Shown one piece after another: positions 42,746 to 51,913 of a stretch of DNA of 64,000 nucleotides (position 1 is its first letter; each line of letters starts with the position of its first letter). The translations under genes were made by a program, and so were the position numbers. The notes under the pieces were generated by a model, which saw only the letters and a list, made by a program, of their open reading frames with translations, did not search any database and was not told the DNA's origin. Source of the DNA: Paenimyroides ummariense (GTDB taxonomy: Bacteria > Bacteroidota > Bacteroidia > Flavobacteriales > Flavobacteriaceae); contig NZ_FOVI01000001.1 of assembly GCF_900115115.1 (NCBI RefSeq), positions 124,001 through 188,000 on the forward strand, given 5' to 3'.

Positions 42746-44050
42746 TTATTGTACATTTAATACAAAGTAATTTTTCTTGCCTTTTTGTAGCAACACAAAC
42801 TGATTGTTTATTAAATCGTTTGTTGATAAACTAAAACCTTCCTGAACTTTTTCACGGTTTACAGAGATCGAGTTTTCTGCTAAAGCTCTTCTTGCTTCTC
42901 CGTTTGATTTCATAAAGCCCGATTTAGTGTTTAAAACATCTACAATGTCAATTCCTGCTTTTAAATCTTCCATAGAAATTTCGGCTTGCGGAACTCCATC
43001 GAAAACTTCTAAGAATGTTTTAGCATCTAATGCTTTTAAATCGTCTGCCGATGCATTTCCGAACAAAATTCCTGATGCTTTTACTGCGTTTTCAAAATCT
43101 TCGCGCGAATGAACCATTACGGTTACTTCTTCTGCCAAACGTTTTTGTAACGGACGTAAATGCGGTGCTTCGTTATGTTCTGCTATTATTTTTTCGATTT
43201 CTTCTTTTGACAAAAAAGTAAAAATCTTGATGTATTTTTCTGCATCTGCATCAGCTGTATTCAACCAAAACTGGTAAAATTTGTACACCGATGTTTTATC
43301 GGCTGTTAACCAAATATTACCACCTTCGCTTTTTCCAAATTTAGAACCATCGGCTTTTGTGATTAACGGACAAGTCATTGCATAAGCTTTTGCACGCTCA
43401 TCGTTATCAACATTCATACGGCGTACCAATTCTGTTCCCGTAGTAATATTTCCCCACTGATCGCTTCCGCCCATTTGCAACAAACAGTTGTATTCTTTAT
43501 TTAGGTGGTAAAAATCGTATCCTTGAATTAATTGGTATGTAAATTCGGTAAAACTCATTCCGGCACCATCACTTTCAAAACGTTTTTTTACTGAATCTTT
43601 TGCCATCATGTAATTTACTGTAATGCGCTTACCTACATCGCGAGCAAAAGCAATGAACGAAAAATCTTTCATCCAATCGTAGTTATTTACTAAAACCGGT
43701 GCGTTATCATCTTTCGCATCAAAATCTAAAAAACGAGATAACAAAGCTTTTATTCCGTTTACGTTTTTAGTAAGCGTAGCTTCGTCTAACAAATTTCTTT
43801 CGTCTGACTTCCCTGATGGATCGCCAATCATACCAGTCGCTCCACCAACCAAAGCAATTGGCTTGTGTCCGAAATTTCTTAAATGCTGTAATAAAATAAT
43901 TGGTACTAAACTACCTATATGTAATGAATCTGATGTTGGGTCGAAACCAATATATGCTGTAGTAGATTCTTTTGTTAATTGTTCTTCTGTTCCGGGCATC
44001 ATGTCGTGAACAAGCCCGCGCCAGCGTAATTCTTCTACTAAATTTTTCAT
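42746..44050 (-). CDS. tyrS: Tyrosyl-tRNA synthetase
   Basis: 434 residues from ATG 44050. Class I motifs are visible: HIGS at 44-47 ([10 protein letters not shown]) and KFGKS ([11 protein letters not shown]). The C-terminal S4-like RNA-binding domain ([20 protein letters not shown]) is present. It charges tRNA-Tyr. A longer frame with a GTG start at 44101 crosses the -7 promoter element at 44075-44068, so it is not the true start. Confidence 0.96.
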   Translation of the reverse strand: MKNLVEELRWRGLVHDMMPGTEEQLTKESTTAYIGFDPTSDSLHIGSLVPIILLQHLRNFGHKPIALVGGATGMIGDPSGKSDERNLLDEATLTKNVNGIKALLSRFLDFDAKDDNAPVLVNNYDWMKDFSFIAFARDVGKRITVNYMMAKDSVKKRFESDGAGMSFTEFTYQLIQGYDFYHLNKEYNCLLQMGGSDQWGNITTGTELVRRMNVDNDERAKAYAMTCPLITKADGSKFGKSEGGNIWLTADKTSVYKFYQFWLNTADADAEKYIKIFTFLSKEEIEKIIAEHNEAPHLRPLQKRLAEEVTVMVHSREDFENAVKASGILFGNASADDLKALDAKTFLEVFDGVPQAEISMEDLKAGIDIVDVLNTKSGFMKSNGEARRALAENSISVNREKVQEGFSLSTNDLINNQFVLLQKGKKNYFVLNVQ

Positions 44051-44067
44051 CTTTAAAATATTTTGTG

Positions 44068-44075
44068 CAAATATA
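44068..44075 (-). promoter_or_regulatory. -7 promoter element for tyrS
   Basis: TATATTTG on the minus strand, 17 bases upstream of the ATG at 44050; it decides the start of tyrS. Confidence 0.6.
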
Positions 44076-44125
44076 GTATTTTCAAAAATAAAGAAAGCCA
44101 CAAAAAATGTGACTTTACTAAATTA

Positions 44126-44524
44126 TTATTTGTTTCGGCGCAATGCTTTAAGTTCTTTTACGTTGATTACCGGATTGAGTTTTTCTTCGGTTGAATCGGG
44201 TTTGGTAGCACGAACTTCTTCTAACTTTTTCTGAAGGCGTTTTTGAACCGAATCGTAAATTACCGCATATACATCGGGATCTTGTTGATAGATTTTTTGC
44301 GCTTTGATAAACTTTAAACTGTCTACACCATGTTTTTTCAAAATCTGCTTATAATCTACCACATACTGAATGGTATCTCTTCTGTTTGATGTATTGCGTG
44401 CACTTGACGATACAGTAAGATCATACAAAACATCGACCATTTTTTCTTGCGGAATTTCGGCTTTCTCTGTTTTTGTACAACCAACCAGAATGATTAAAAA
44501 AAATGCTGAAACTAAATTTTTCAT
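44126..44524 (-). CDS. DUF4296 lipoprotein
   Basis: 132 residues from ATG 44524. Lipobox LVGC with acylated Cys at 16. KMVDVLYDLTVSSSARN and YKQILKKHGVDSLKF are typical of DUF4296, a Bacteroidota family that regularly follows dihydroorotase. A longer frame to 44590 overlaps pyrC and would hide the signal peptide. The start is one base after the pyrC stop, last gene of the operon. Function unknown. Confidence 0.85.
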   Translation of the reverse strand: MKNLVSAFFLIILVGCTKTEKAEIPQEKMVDVLYDLTVSSSARNTSNRRDTIQYVVDYKQILKKHGVDSLKFIKAQKIYQQDPDVYAVIYDSVQKRLQKKLEEVRATKPDSTEEKLNPVINVKELKALRRNK

Positions 44525-44525
44525 A

Positions 44526-45863
44526 TTATCTATTGAATAACAATCGTTGACCAAAACGTTCTTCGCTGATAACGCCGTTTTCCATAACAACCTTTCCGTT
44601 TAAAACTGTTGACTGTACTTTTGTGGTAAAATCAACACCTTCTAAAGGAGACCAACCGCATTTTGCCAATACGTTTTCTTTGGTAACCGTCCATTTTTCG
44701 CTGTTTAAATCAACCAAAGCCAAATCGGCAAAGAAACCTTCCTTAACAAAACCGCGTTTTTCTATTTTGAACAGAATTGCCGGGTTGTGCATCATTTTCT
44801 GAACAACTTTTTCTAACGATATTTTTCCTGCTTTTGCAAATTCTAACATAGTAATCAACGAATGCTGAACCAACGGCCCACCAGACGGAGCTTGAGAATA
44901 TTTTTGCGATTTCTCTTCTAATGTATGCGGTGCGTGATCGGTTGCAATCACATCGATACGATCATCTAACAACGCTTCCCAGATTTTTTCTCGATCAGTT
45001 GCCGATTTTACCGCAGGATTCCATTTAATGAAATTTCCTTTTGTTTTATAATCTTCATCTGAAAAATACAAGTGATGCACGCAAACTTCTGCAGTAATCA
45101 TTTTTTCTTCTAAAGGAATATCGTTTCTGAACAAATCGGTTTCAATTCCAGTGCTTATGTGGAAAATATGCAAACGCGCGCCTGTTTTCTTCGCTAATTC
45201 AATTGCTTTTGATGACGATTTATAACACGCCTCTGCACTACGAATTACAGGATGTTGCGATACCGGAATATCGTCACCAAACTCTTCTTTTGCTTTTGCA
45301 AGATTTTCGCGAATGGTTTGTTCGTCTTCGCAGTGAACGGCAATCAGCATTTTTGTTGATGAGAATATTTTCTCCAGAACTTCTTCGTTATCAACCAACA
45401 TATTACCTGTAGATGATCCTAAAAACAACTTAATTCCGGCAACATTACGCGGATTTGTCTTTAAAACTTCTTCTAAATTATCGTTGGTTCCGCCCATCAT
45501 AAACGAATAATTCGCGTAAGATGTATTGGCTGCAATTTGATATTTCTCTTCTAAAATTTCTTGCGTAACGGCATTTGGAACCGTATTTGGCTGTTCAATA
45601 AACGATGTAACTCCACCTGCAATTGCCGCTTTAGATTCTGTTGCAATGTTACCTTTGTGTGTTAAACCTGGTTCGCGAAAATGAACCTGATCATCAATAA
45701 CACCCGGAAAAATGTGCAATCCCGAAGCATCGATTACTTTATCGGCAGCAACCGTAATTTGTGTATCTATTTTAGAAATGATTTCATTTTCGATAAAAAT
45801 ATCGGCTTTAAAAACTTTTCCTTCGTTAACTATGGTTCCGTTTTTAATTAAAAGAGTGCTCAT
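44526..45863 (-). CDS. pyrC: Dihydroorotase
   Basis: 445 residues, amidohydrolase fold. It catalyses ring closure of carbamoyl aspartate in pyrimidine synthesis. VHFREPGLTHKG, GIKLFLGSSTGNM, HISTG and ATDHAPHT motifs are present. The first His of the usual HxH metal pair is Gln (DDQVHFREPG, Gln59-x-His61); I recall this as common in Bacteroidota homologues, but it means metal binding differs or the enzyme is a diverged form. It directly abuts the glycosyltransferase gene and precedes the DUF4296 gene. Confidence 0.88.
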   Translation of the reverse strand: MSTLLIKNGTIVNEGKVFKADIFIENEIISKIDTQITVAADKVIDASGLHIFPGVIDDQVHFREPGLTHKGNIATESKAAIAGGVTSFIEQPNTVPNAVTQEILEEKYQIAANTSYANYSFMMGGTNDNLEEVLKTNPRNVAGIKLFLGSSTGNMLVDNEEVLEKIFSSTKMLIAVHCEDEQTIRENLAKAKEEFGDDIPVSQHPVIRSAEACYKSSSKAIELAKKTGARLHIFHISTGIETDLFRNDIPLEEKMITAEVCVHHLYFSDEDYKTKGNFIKWNPAVKSATDREKIWEALLDDRIDVIATDHAPHTLEEKSQKYSQAPSGGPLVQHSLITMLEFAKAGKISLEKVVQKMMHNPAILFKIEKRGFVKEGFFADLALVDLNSEKWTVTKENVLAKCGWSPLEGVDFTTKVQSTVLNGKVVMENGVISEERFGQRLLFNR

Positions 45864-46586
45864 TTATAATTTATTAAATAGTTTTTTAAATCGTAATTGT
45901 AAAACGCCCAGAACGGCTTCTTTAATAATACTGCCCGACATTTTTGATTTTCCTTTGGTTCGATCGGTAAAAATAATTGGAACTTCTACCAGCTTAAAGT
46001 TACGTGAAAATGCGCGATATTTCATTTCGATCTGAAACGCATATCCCACAAATTTAATTTTATCCAAATTGATCTGTTCTAAAACCGAACGATGGTAACA
46101 AATGAAGCCCGCCGTGGTATCCATAACATTCATGCTGGTCACAAAACGCACGTAAACCGATGCAAAATACGACAATAATACGCGACTTAACGGCCAGTTT
46201 ACCACATTAACACCTTTTACGTAGCGCGAACCTATAGCAACATCGGCTACATTTTTACACACTTCCAACAATTTTGGTAAATCATTCGGATTGTGCGAAA
46301 AATCGGCATCCATTTCAAAAATATATTCGTAATTATGCTTTAACGCCCATTTAAAACCGGCTACATAAGCGGTGCCCAGTCCGTTTTTCTTTAATCTTTT
46401 CTTTAAGAAAATCCTATCAGGGAATTCTTCTGCAATTTGTAATACTTTTTCCGAGGTTCCGTCGGGCGAATTATCATCAACCACCAAAACATCAATGGGT
46501 GTGTCCAAATTCATAACCGCACGTAAAATATCTTCGATATTTTCTATTTCGTTAAAAGTAGGTATTACAACTATATTTTGCTTCAT
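45864..46586 (-). CDS. Polyprenol monophosphomannose synthase-like glycosyltransferase
   Basis: 240 residues, GT2 family. IVVIPTFNEIENIEDI and VDDNSPDGT (DDNS at 37-40) bind the nucleotide sugar; EMDADFSHNP holds the metal-binding acidic residues. No C-terminal membrane domain, as in DPM1-type soluble synthases. It should transfer mannose or a similar sugar to a polyprenyl phosphate. First gene of the operon with pyrC and DUF4296. Confidence 0.88.
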   Translation of the reverse strand: MKQNIVVIPTFNEIENIEDILRAVMNLDTPIDVLVVDDNSPDGTSEKVLQIAEEFPDRIFLKKRLKKNGLGTAYVAGFKWALKHNYEYIFEMDADFSHNPNDLPKLLEVCKNVADVAIGSRYVKGVNVVNWPLSRVLLSYFASVYVRFVTSMNVMDTTAGFICYHRSVLEQINLDKIKFVGYAFQIEMKYRAFSRNFKLVEVPIIFTDRTKGKSKMSGSIIKEAVLGVLQLRFKKLFNKL

Positions 46587-46600
46587 AAAAAAATATTGCT

Positions 46601-46608
46601 CAAATGTA
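46601..46608 (-). promoter_or_regulatory. -7 promoter element for the glycosyltransferase-pyrC operon
   Basis: TACATTTG on the minus strand, 15 bases upstream of the ATG at 46586. Confidence 0.55.
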
Positions 46609-46684
46609 GCTTTTTTTAAATGTAGTTTTCTTAATAAAATTAAAAGGTTTTATTCCGCATAAAATTAGTATTTTTACAACGTTT

Positions 46685-47353
46685 ATGGAAATAGATTTTT
46701 TAGATAGAAACAATTTTTCTCTTGATTGGGCAACGGTTTTACTTACAATAACCTTTGCCACAATTGTTATTACCCGACTTACGTTTCCAAACCGGTTTGA
46801 TGATTTTATAAAACTGGCTTTTAATAATAAATATCTTTCTACGTACCGCGACAGCAATAACATAAAAAGCGGTTTTACCATAAGTATGTTTTTTGTGCAA
46901 ATGGTTTCATTGAGTCTTTTTGTACATTACGTAATAAGCCTTACCGGTTTTTCTAACCTAAATTATTTCCCAACATACCTGCGTATTTTAAGCATTTTGT
47001 TGTTTTTTGTTCTGGTAAAATATTTTGTAGAAAAAATAATTGCGGTTTGTTTTAATATGGAAGAATTTGCCGAACAATACAATTTGGTTAAGGTTAGTTA
47101 CCGATCTTATTTAGGATTACTATTACTACCTGTTGTTGCCATTTTATTTTACAACCGTTTTTCGTTTGATTATTTTATATGGGTAGTATCGGGAGTTTTC
47201 GTATTATTTAACACAATTTTGTTTATTCTTCTCTTAAAAAACTATCAAAAAGTATTTAGTCAGTTTTTGTTTTATTTTATTTTGTATCTTTGCACCTTTG
47301 AAATAGCACCCTACGTTATCTTATATAACTGGTTTGTTATTTCTAAGACCTAA
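46685..47353 (+). CDS. DUF4271 membrane protein
   Basis: 222 residues, five to six hydrophobic segments. NRFDDFIKLAFNNKYLSTYR and EEFAEQYNLVKVSYRSYLG fit DUF4271. In Bacteroidota this family sits just upstream of hemD, as here (12-base gap). A link to haem synthesis is only by context. Confidence 0.85.
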   Translation: MEIDFLDRNNFSLDWATVLLTITFATIVITRLTFPNRFDDFIKLAFNNKYLSTYRDSNNIKSGFTISMFFVQMVSLSLFVHYVISLTGFSNLNYFPTYLRILSILLFFVLVKYFVEKIIAVCFNMEEFAEQYNLVKVSYRSYLGLLLLPVVAILFYNRFSFDYFIWVVSGVFVLFNTILFILLLKNYQKVFSQFLFYFILYLCTFEIAPYVILYNWFVISKT

Positions 47354-47365
47354 AGCACAAATACC

Positions 47366-48109
47366 ATGAAAGTGAAATCAATTTTGGTGTCGCAACCAGA
47401 ACCTAAAGTGGAGAATTCCCCGTATTTCGACATACAGCAGAAATACAAAGTAAAAATTGACTTTAGACCTTTCATTCACGTTGAAGGTGTAAACGCCAAA
47501 GAAGTGCGTCAACAAAAAATTGACCTGAACAACTATACCTCTATTATTCTTACAAGCAAAAACTCTGTAGATCATTATTTCAGAGTTGCAGAAGAAATGC
47601 GTTTTAAAGTTCCTGAAACAATGAAATATTTCTGTCAGAGTGAAGCTATTGCTTATTACCTGCAGAAATATGTTGTTTACCGTAAACGTAAAATTTATGT
47701 TGGACAGAAAGATTTTGCTGATTTATCGCCACTTATTAAGAAATTTAAAGACGACAAGTTTTTATTGCCGGCATCGGATAAATTAAATGATGATGTTCCA
47801 CAAACCCTTAATGACTTAGGTGTAAACTGGACACAAGGAATATTTTTCCGCACAGCAATGAGCGATTTGTCTGATTTAGCAGATGTAAAATATGATGTTT
47901 TATGTTTTTTCAGTCCAACAGGAATAAATTCGTTGTTTAAAAACTTCCCCGATTTTGTTCAAGACAACACAAGAATTGGTGTTTTTGGAAGCACAACAAA
48001 GAAAGAAGCCGAACTTTTTGGTTTACGTGTCGATATTATGGCACCAACACCCGAAGCGCCATCAATGACAATGGCTATCGATCAATATCTAGCAAAAGTT
48101 AACAAATAA
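47366..48109 (+). CDS. hemD: Uroporphyrinogen-III synthase
   Basis: 247 residues. Two-lobed HemD fold inferred from ILVSQPEPKVENSPYFDIQQ, SIILTSKNSVDHYF in lobe one and VLCFFSPTGINSLFKNFPDF, GVFGSTTKKEAELFG in lobe two. It closes hydroxymethylbilane to uroporphyrinogen III in tetrapyrrole synthesis. Probably co-transcribed with the DUF4271 gene. HemD sequences are poorly conserved, so the pairing adds weight. Confidence 0.88.
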   Translation: MKVKSILVSQPEPKVENSPYFDIQQKYKVKIDFRPFIHVEGVNAKEVRQQKIDLNNYTSIILTSKNSVDHYFRVAEEMRFKVPETMKYFCQSEAIAYYLQKYVVYRKRKIYVGQKDFADLSPLIKKFKDDKFLLPASDKLNDDVPQTLNDLGVNWTQGIFFRTAMSDLSDLADVKYDVLCFFSPTGINSLFKNFPDFVQDNTRIGVFGSTTKKEAELFGLRVDIMAPTPEAPSMTMAIDQYLAKVNK

Positions 48110-48114
48110 TATAC

Positions 48115-48143
48115 AAAACCTCTTCGATTGAAGAGGTTTTTTT
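48115..48143 (+). terminator. Terminator of hemD
   Basis: 11-bp hairpin AAAACCTCTTC / GAAGAGGTTTT with GATT loop and T-run. Confidence 0.92.
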
Positions 48144-48217
48144 ATGCTGATATTCATCCTTCATAAAAATTGGCATGATTCATGAAAAAGCTCAATAAAA
48201 TAATAATCTTATAAATC

Positions 48218-49096
48218 ATGAAAACAATAATTACTCTTTGCTTGTTAACCTTAAGTACGCTGACTTTTGCCCAAGAAGCCGGTAAAAAAGGTGAACTGTT
48301 AAAAAACGAAGCATCGGCTACCGAAATGAAAACGCAACGTAGCACAGATTTACCTCGTACTACATCATCATCTAACCAATCCGGAAACCGTTCGCTGACA
48401 AGAAGCGATAATAGAAATACAAAAACCCGATATAACTGGAATCAGAATTCAGGTTATTCCGAAGTGTTTTTACGAATTCCCGAATATGGTTATTATACAG
48501 TGGAAATTGACGATCAGGTAATCAGTTCGTCTTCTGGAAAGTATCGTTTTTTCGATTTAAAATCAGGCAGAATGATGCTTTCTATCTATCAAGACCGTTA
48601 TTTAATTTACAGAACTTTATTAAATGTTCGAAACAATATGCGTATGGTATTAGATTTTTTCAACAATTATGGTTTGTATTTGTTAGATTCGTACAGAGTT
48701 CAAGGACAAATGTATGGTTTTAATGAGTGGGACGATGTTTGGAATAATCCTTATAATAATTCATCAAACTACAACAATCAACCAGGTTATAATCAACAAA
48801 AAGAAGTTATGGACAACCGTTCGTTTGATAATTTTGTGCAAACATTAAAAAGAACCGCAAGCTTTGATAAAGACAAATTGGCTTTTATAGAACAACAAGT
48901 AAAATCGGCATTGTTTACATCGCAGCAGATCAATACGCTTTTAAGCAGTTTTTCTTTTGACGACGCACGTTTGCAAGCCGGGAAATTACTGTATGATTAT
49001 TGTGTTGACACTAAAAATTTCTACATAGTTTACGAAAGTTTCGATTTCGACAAAAACAAAAAAGAATTAATGAACTACGTTTCGAAAAGAAGATAA
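48218..49096 (+). CDS. Secreted DUF4476 protein
   Basis: 292 residues; signal peptide about 1-18. A Ser/Thr/Asn/Arg-rich low-complexity linker (about 35-75) is followed by a beta segment (EVFLRIPEYGYYTVEIDDQV) and a C-terminal DUF4476 domain (about 195-290, DNRSFDNFVQTLKRTASFD, QINTLLSSFSFDDARLQ). DUF4476 is of unknown function. Own terminator; single gene. Confidence 0.85.
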   Translation: MKTIITLCLLTLSTLTFAQEAGKKGELLKNEASATEMKTQRSTDLPRTTSSSNQSGNRSLTRSDNRNTKTRYNWNQNSGYSEVFLRIPEYGYYTVEIDDQVISSSSGKYRFFDLKSGRMMLSIYQDRYLIYRTLLNVRNNMRMVLDFFNNYGLYLLDSYRVQGQMYGFNEWDDVWNNPYNNSSNYNNQPGYNQQKEVMDNRSFDNFVQTLKRTASFDKDKLAFIEQQVKSALFTSQQINTLLSSFSFDDARLQAGKLLYDYCVDTKNFYIVYESFDFDKNKKELMNYVSKRR

Positions 49097-49120
49097 GAGA
49101 AGGTAACTTCTCTTTTTTTA
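49095..49120 (+). terminator. Terminator of the DUF4476 gene
   Basis: Hairpin AAGAGAAG-GTAA-CTTCTCTT with T-run, overlapping the stop codon. Confidence 0.85.
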
Positions 49121-49199
49121 TGGATTTCACCTAAAATTTAGAGTCAGTCTAAAATCATATTTCAGTATTTTTACGCCACTAAATAACAATACAACAAAA

Positions 49200-50804
49200 A
49201 TGATTGATTTTCTATATCAGGATTCGTATCCTGTACAAAAAGATGATACACAGTATCGTAAAATTTCTTCAGATTACGTAAAAATTGAAAAATTAGGAGA
49301 TCGCGAAATTTTAACGGTTGACCCGAAAGGATTGGAATTATTGGCAGAAACAGCAATGACCGATGTTTCGTTTATGCTGCGTACGTCGCATTTAGAAAAA
49401 TTGCGCGCTATTATAGATGATCCAGAAGCTACCGACAACGATCGTTTTGTTGCTTACAACTTATTGCAAAATGCAGCTGTGGCTGTTGGCGGCGAATTAC
49501 CATCGTGCCAAGATACTGGAACGGCAATTGTAATTGCAAAAAAAGGCGAAAATGTTTATACCGGAATTGATGATGCAGAGGCATTGTCAAAAGGTATTTT
49601 CAACACTTATATCAACAAAAATCTACGTTATTCTCAGATCGTTCCAATTTCAATGTTCGAAGAGAAAAACTCGGGATCTAACCTTCCTGCACAAATAGAC
49701 ATCTATTCTAAAAAAGGAAATTCGTACGAATTCCTGTTCCTTGCAAAAGGCGGTGGATCGGCAAACAAAACCTTTTTATATCAACAGACAAAATCGTTAT
49801 TAAACGATAAATCGTTAGAAGCGTTCATAAAAGCTAAAATAATGGATTTGGGAACGGCTGCTTGCCCACCTTACCATTTGGCTTTGGTTATTGGGGGAAC
49901 ATCTGCCGAAGCAACATTGGCAACCGTTAAAAAGGCATCTGCAGGATATTACGATCATTTACCAACAACAGGAAATATGGCAGGACAAGCGTTTCGCGAT
50001 TTGGAATGGGAAAAACGCATACAGCAAATTTGCCAAGAATCTGGTGTAGGTGCGCAATTTGGCGGTAAATATTTGGTGCACGACGTTCGTGTAATCCGTT
50101 TGCCACGCCATGCAGCATCTTGTCCGGTTGGTTTGGGTGTTTCATGTTCTGCCGATCGAAATATCAAAGGAAAAATCACTGCCGATGGTATTTTTGTAGA
50201 ACAATTAGAAACAAATCCTGCGAGATTATTACCAGAAACGGCTCCGCATTTAGAAGAACCTGTACATATTGATTTGGATCAGCCAATGGATCAGATTTTG
50301 GCGGAATTAACCAAACATCCGATTAAAACCCGATTAATGTTAAATGGAACCGTTATTGTTGCCCGCGATATTGCCCACGCAAAAATCAAGGAAATGTTAG
50401 ATAATGGCGAACCAATGCCGGAATATTTTAAAAACCACCCGGTTTATTACGCAGGACCTGCAAAAACTCCGGAAGGAATGGCTTCAGGATCTTTTGGACC
50501 AACAACTGCCGGACGTATGGACAGTTATGTTGATTTATTCCAAGAAAACCGCGGATCAATGATTATGTTGGCAAAAGGAAACCGTTCACAACAGGTTACC
50601 GACGCTTGTGCGAAACACGGCGGTTTTTATTTAGGATCTATCGGTGGACCAGCAGCTATTTTGGCAAAAGACAATATTTTAAAAGTTGAAGTTGTTGATT
50701 TCCCTGAATTAGGAATGGAAGCAGTGAGAAAAATAACCGTTAAAGATTTCCCTGCATTTATTATTACCGATGATAAAGGAAACGATTTCTTTCAGAATTT
50801 GTAA
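49200..50804 (+). CDS. Fumarate hydratase, class I
   Basis: 534 residues, the length of FumA/FumB. The three 4Fe-4S ligands are at Cys103 (PSCQDTGT), Cys222 (GTAACPPYH) and Cys316 (GVSCSADR), almost the E. coli FumA positions. The C-terminal beta domain ([13 protein letters not shown]) is complete. It interconverts fumarate and malate in the TCA cycle; the cluster makes it oxygen-sensitive. Single gene with a long terminator hairpin. Confidence 0.95.
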   Translation: MIDFLYQDSYPVQKDDTQYRKISSDYVKIEKLGDREILTVDPKGLELLAETAMTDVSFMLRTSHLEKLRAIIDDPEATDNDRFVAYNLLQNAAVAVGGELPSCQDTGTAIVIAKKGENVYTGIDDAEALSKGIFNTYINKNLRYSQIVPISMFEEKNSGSNLPAQIDIYSKKGNSYEFLFLAKGGGSANKTFLYQQTKSLLNDKSLEAFIKAKIMDLGTAACPPYHLALVIGGTSAEATLATVKKASAGYYDHLPTTGNMAGQAFRDLEWEKRIQQICQESGVGAQFGGKYLVHDVRVIRLPRHAASCPVGLGVSCSADRNIKGKITADGIFVEQLETNPARLLPETAPHLEEPVHIDLDQPMDQILAELTKHPIKTRLMLNGTVIVARDIAHAKIKEMLDNGEPMPEYFKNHPVYYAGPAKTPEGMASGSFGPTTAGRMDSYVDLFQENRGSMIMLAKGNRSQQVTDACAKHGGFYLGSIGGPAAILAKDNILKVEVVDFPELGMEAVRKITVKDFPAFIITDDKGNDFFQNL

Positions 50805-50840
50805 ACAGCTATTCGTTTTTAGCTGTTAGTTATAAGCTCA

Positions 50841-50879
50841 AAGCTCTATAAAGTTTGAAAACTTTATAGAGCTTTTTTT
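50841..50879 (+). terminator. Terminator of the fumarase gene
   Basis: 14-bp hairpin AAGCTCTATAAAGT / ACTTTATAGAGCTT with six-base loop and T-run. Confidence 0.92.
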
Positions 50880-50908
50880 ATTAAATCAATATTTATAAGG
50901 TAGCAATG

Positions 50909-50936
50909 CAACTCTGAAAACAAGTTCAGAGTGACA
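50909..50936. repeat. Dispersed inverted repeat, GAGA..TGACA family (copy 4)
   Basis: CAACTCTGAAAACAAGTTCAGAGTGACA: arms ACTCTGAA/TTCAGAGT, same AAGTTC centre and TGACA tail as at 4932. Confidence 0.65.
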
Positions 50937-50944
50937 AATACTGG

Positions 50945-50971
50945 GTCATCCTGAACTTGTTTCAGGATCTC
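50945..50971. repeat. Dispersed inverted repeat, GAGA..TGACA family (copy 5, reversed)
   Basis: The minus strand reads GAGATCCTGAAACAAGTTCAGGATGAC; arms ATCCTGAA/TTCAGGAT. It lies 8 bases from copy 4 in the opposite orientation, so the pair could also fold into one larger structure. Confidence 0.65.
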
Positions 50972-51050
50972 ATTACATCAATTAATTTAATTTTTGTAAA
51001 ACATTTATTTCAATATGTAAAAAATAATTTACATTATATAAAATTTTTAT

Positions 51051-51058
51051 TACATTTG
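51051..51058 (+). promoter_or_regulatory. -7 promoter element for the membrane protein/XRE pair
   Basis: TACATTTG, 30 bases before the ATG at 51089. It excludes a longer frame that would begin at 50957 inside the repeats. Confidence 0.6.
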
Positions 51059-51088
51059 ATTCAATCAATAATTTTAAAACTCTTTATT

Positions 51089-51571
51089 ATGAAAAGTATT
51101 TATCTATTCCCGAACAAATTAAAAATTCCTGCTTTGGTGGTTTTTATAATTTCGCTTACATTAGTTATATTAATTCCTTTTGAAATTGCATATGAACTCC
51201 GAGTTCCTGTATTTGCAATAGCTAGTGATCACTTTCTAAGTTCTGAAAATTCTTTTTATTTTTCTTTTGGAAAGGAAGACATTTATAATGAGCTTGTTGA
51301 CTTATTATTTTTTTCTAGTGGTATAATTTTAGCCTTTTCTAAAGAAAAAACCGAAGACGAAATGATTGGTTTAATTCGATATAAATCTATAACTAATGCT
51401 ACTTATTTTACCTTTATACTACTAATAATTAGTGAATTTTTAATTTTTGGTATGCCTTTCGTTTATATAATTATGTTTTTTTATTACGCTTTTATCTTAT
51501 TTTTAAACATCTTCTATTATACCAAATTATTCATCTATAAAAAACAATTCAGTTATGAAAACGAAGATTAA
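51089..51571 (+). CDS. Membrane protein paired with an XRE regulator
   Basis: 160 residues from ATG 51089, four hydrophobic segments (about 14-34, 65-82, 101-121, 124-145). An open frame extends upstream to 50957 but runs through dispersed repeats and the promoter. I do not recognise a named family; membrane proteins of this size, coupled with tiny XRE regulators, recur in many bacteria. Its 3' end overlaps the regulator gene by 17 bases, which ties their expression together. Confidence 0.75.
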   Translation: MKSIYLFPNKLKIPALVVFIISLTLVILIPFEIAYELRVPVFAIASDHFLSSENSFYFSFGKEDIYNELVDLLFFSSGIILAFSKEKTEDEMIGLIRYKSITNATYFTFILLIISEFLIFGMPFVYIIMFFYYAFILFLNIFYYTKLFIYKKQFSYENED

Positions 51572-51752
51572 AGTATTCCGCGCCATTCATAACATCACGC
51601 AGGCAGAATTGGCAGAAAAATTAGGTGTTACACGACAAACCATCAATGCAATCGAAGCTGGAAAATATGCTCCGTCTGTAGAATTAGCTTTGCGCATGTC
51701 TAAAATGTTTAATGTAACCGTAAATGAAATTTTTCAGTTAGACGACGAGTAA
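51555..51752 (+). CDS. Small XRE-family transcriptional regulator
   Basis: 65 residues, almost only a helix-turn-helix: AELAEKLGVTRQTINAIEAG is the recognition unit, and APSVELALRMSKMFNVTVNEIF completes the five-helix fold. The family (YozG/XRE type) typically represses its own operon. It starts within the membrane protein gene (17-base overlap), so the two are translated from one transcript. Confidence 0.93.
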   Translation: MKTKIKVFRAIHNITQAELAEKLGVTRQTINAIEAGKYAPSVELALRMSKMFNVTVNEIFQLDDE

Positions 51753-51755
51753 TTA

Positions 51756-51857
51756 TTGCCATAGATACACGGAAATTATTTTAACTCACTTTTACATATT
51801 TATTTTAGAACCATTCAGAACACCAGTTAAATAAATCTGTGAATCTGTGGTAAAAAA
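51756..51857. repeat. Inverted CCATAGATACACGG ... CTGTGAATCTGTGG repeat
   Basis: The stretch opens with GCCATAGATACACGGAA and closes with CTGTGAATCTGTGGTA, an imperfect long-range inverted repeat about 70 bases apart. Same words as at 4875. Confidence 0.45.
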
Positions 51858-51913
51858 ATAAATTAGACCATGAATAAATTTTGTTATCTTTAATTTATCC
51901 AACAAATAAAATC

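Noticed and set aside
44051..44101. 17-residue N-terminal extension of tyrS from GTG
   Set aside because: It crosses the tyrS promoter element and precedes the normal start MKNLVEEL.
44525..44590. 22-residue N-terminal extension of the DUF4296 lipoprotein
   Set aside because: It lies inside pyrC and would place the lipoprotein signal internally.
50957..51088. Longer N-terminus for the 51089 membrane protein
   Set aside because: The extension runs through dispersed repeats and upstream of the -7 element at 51051.
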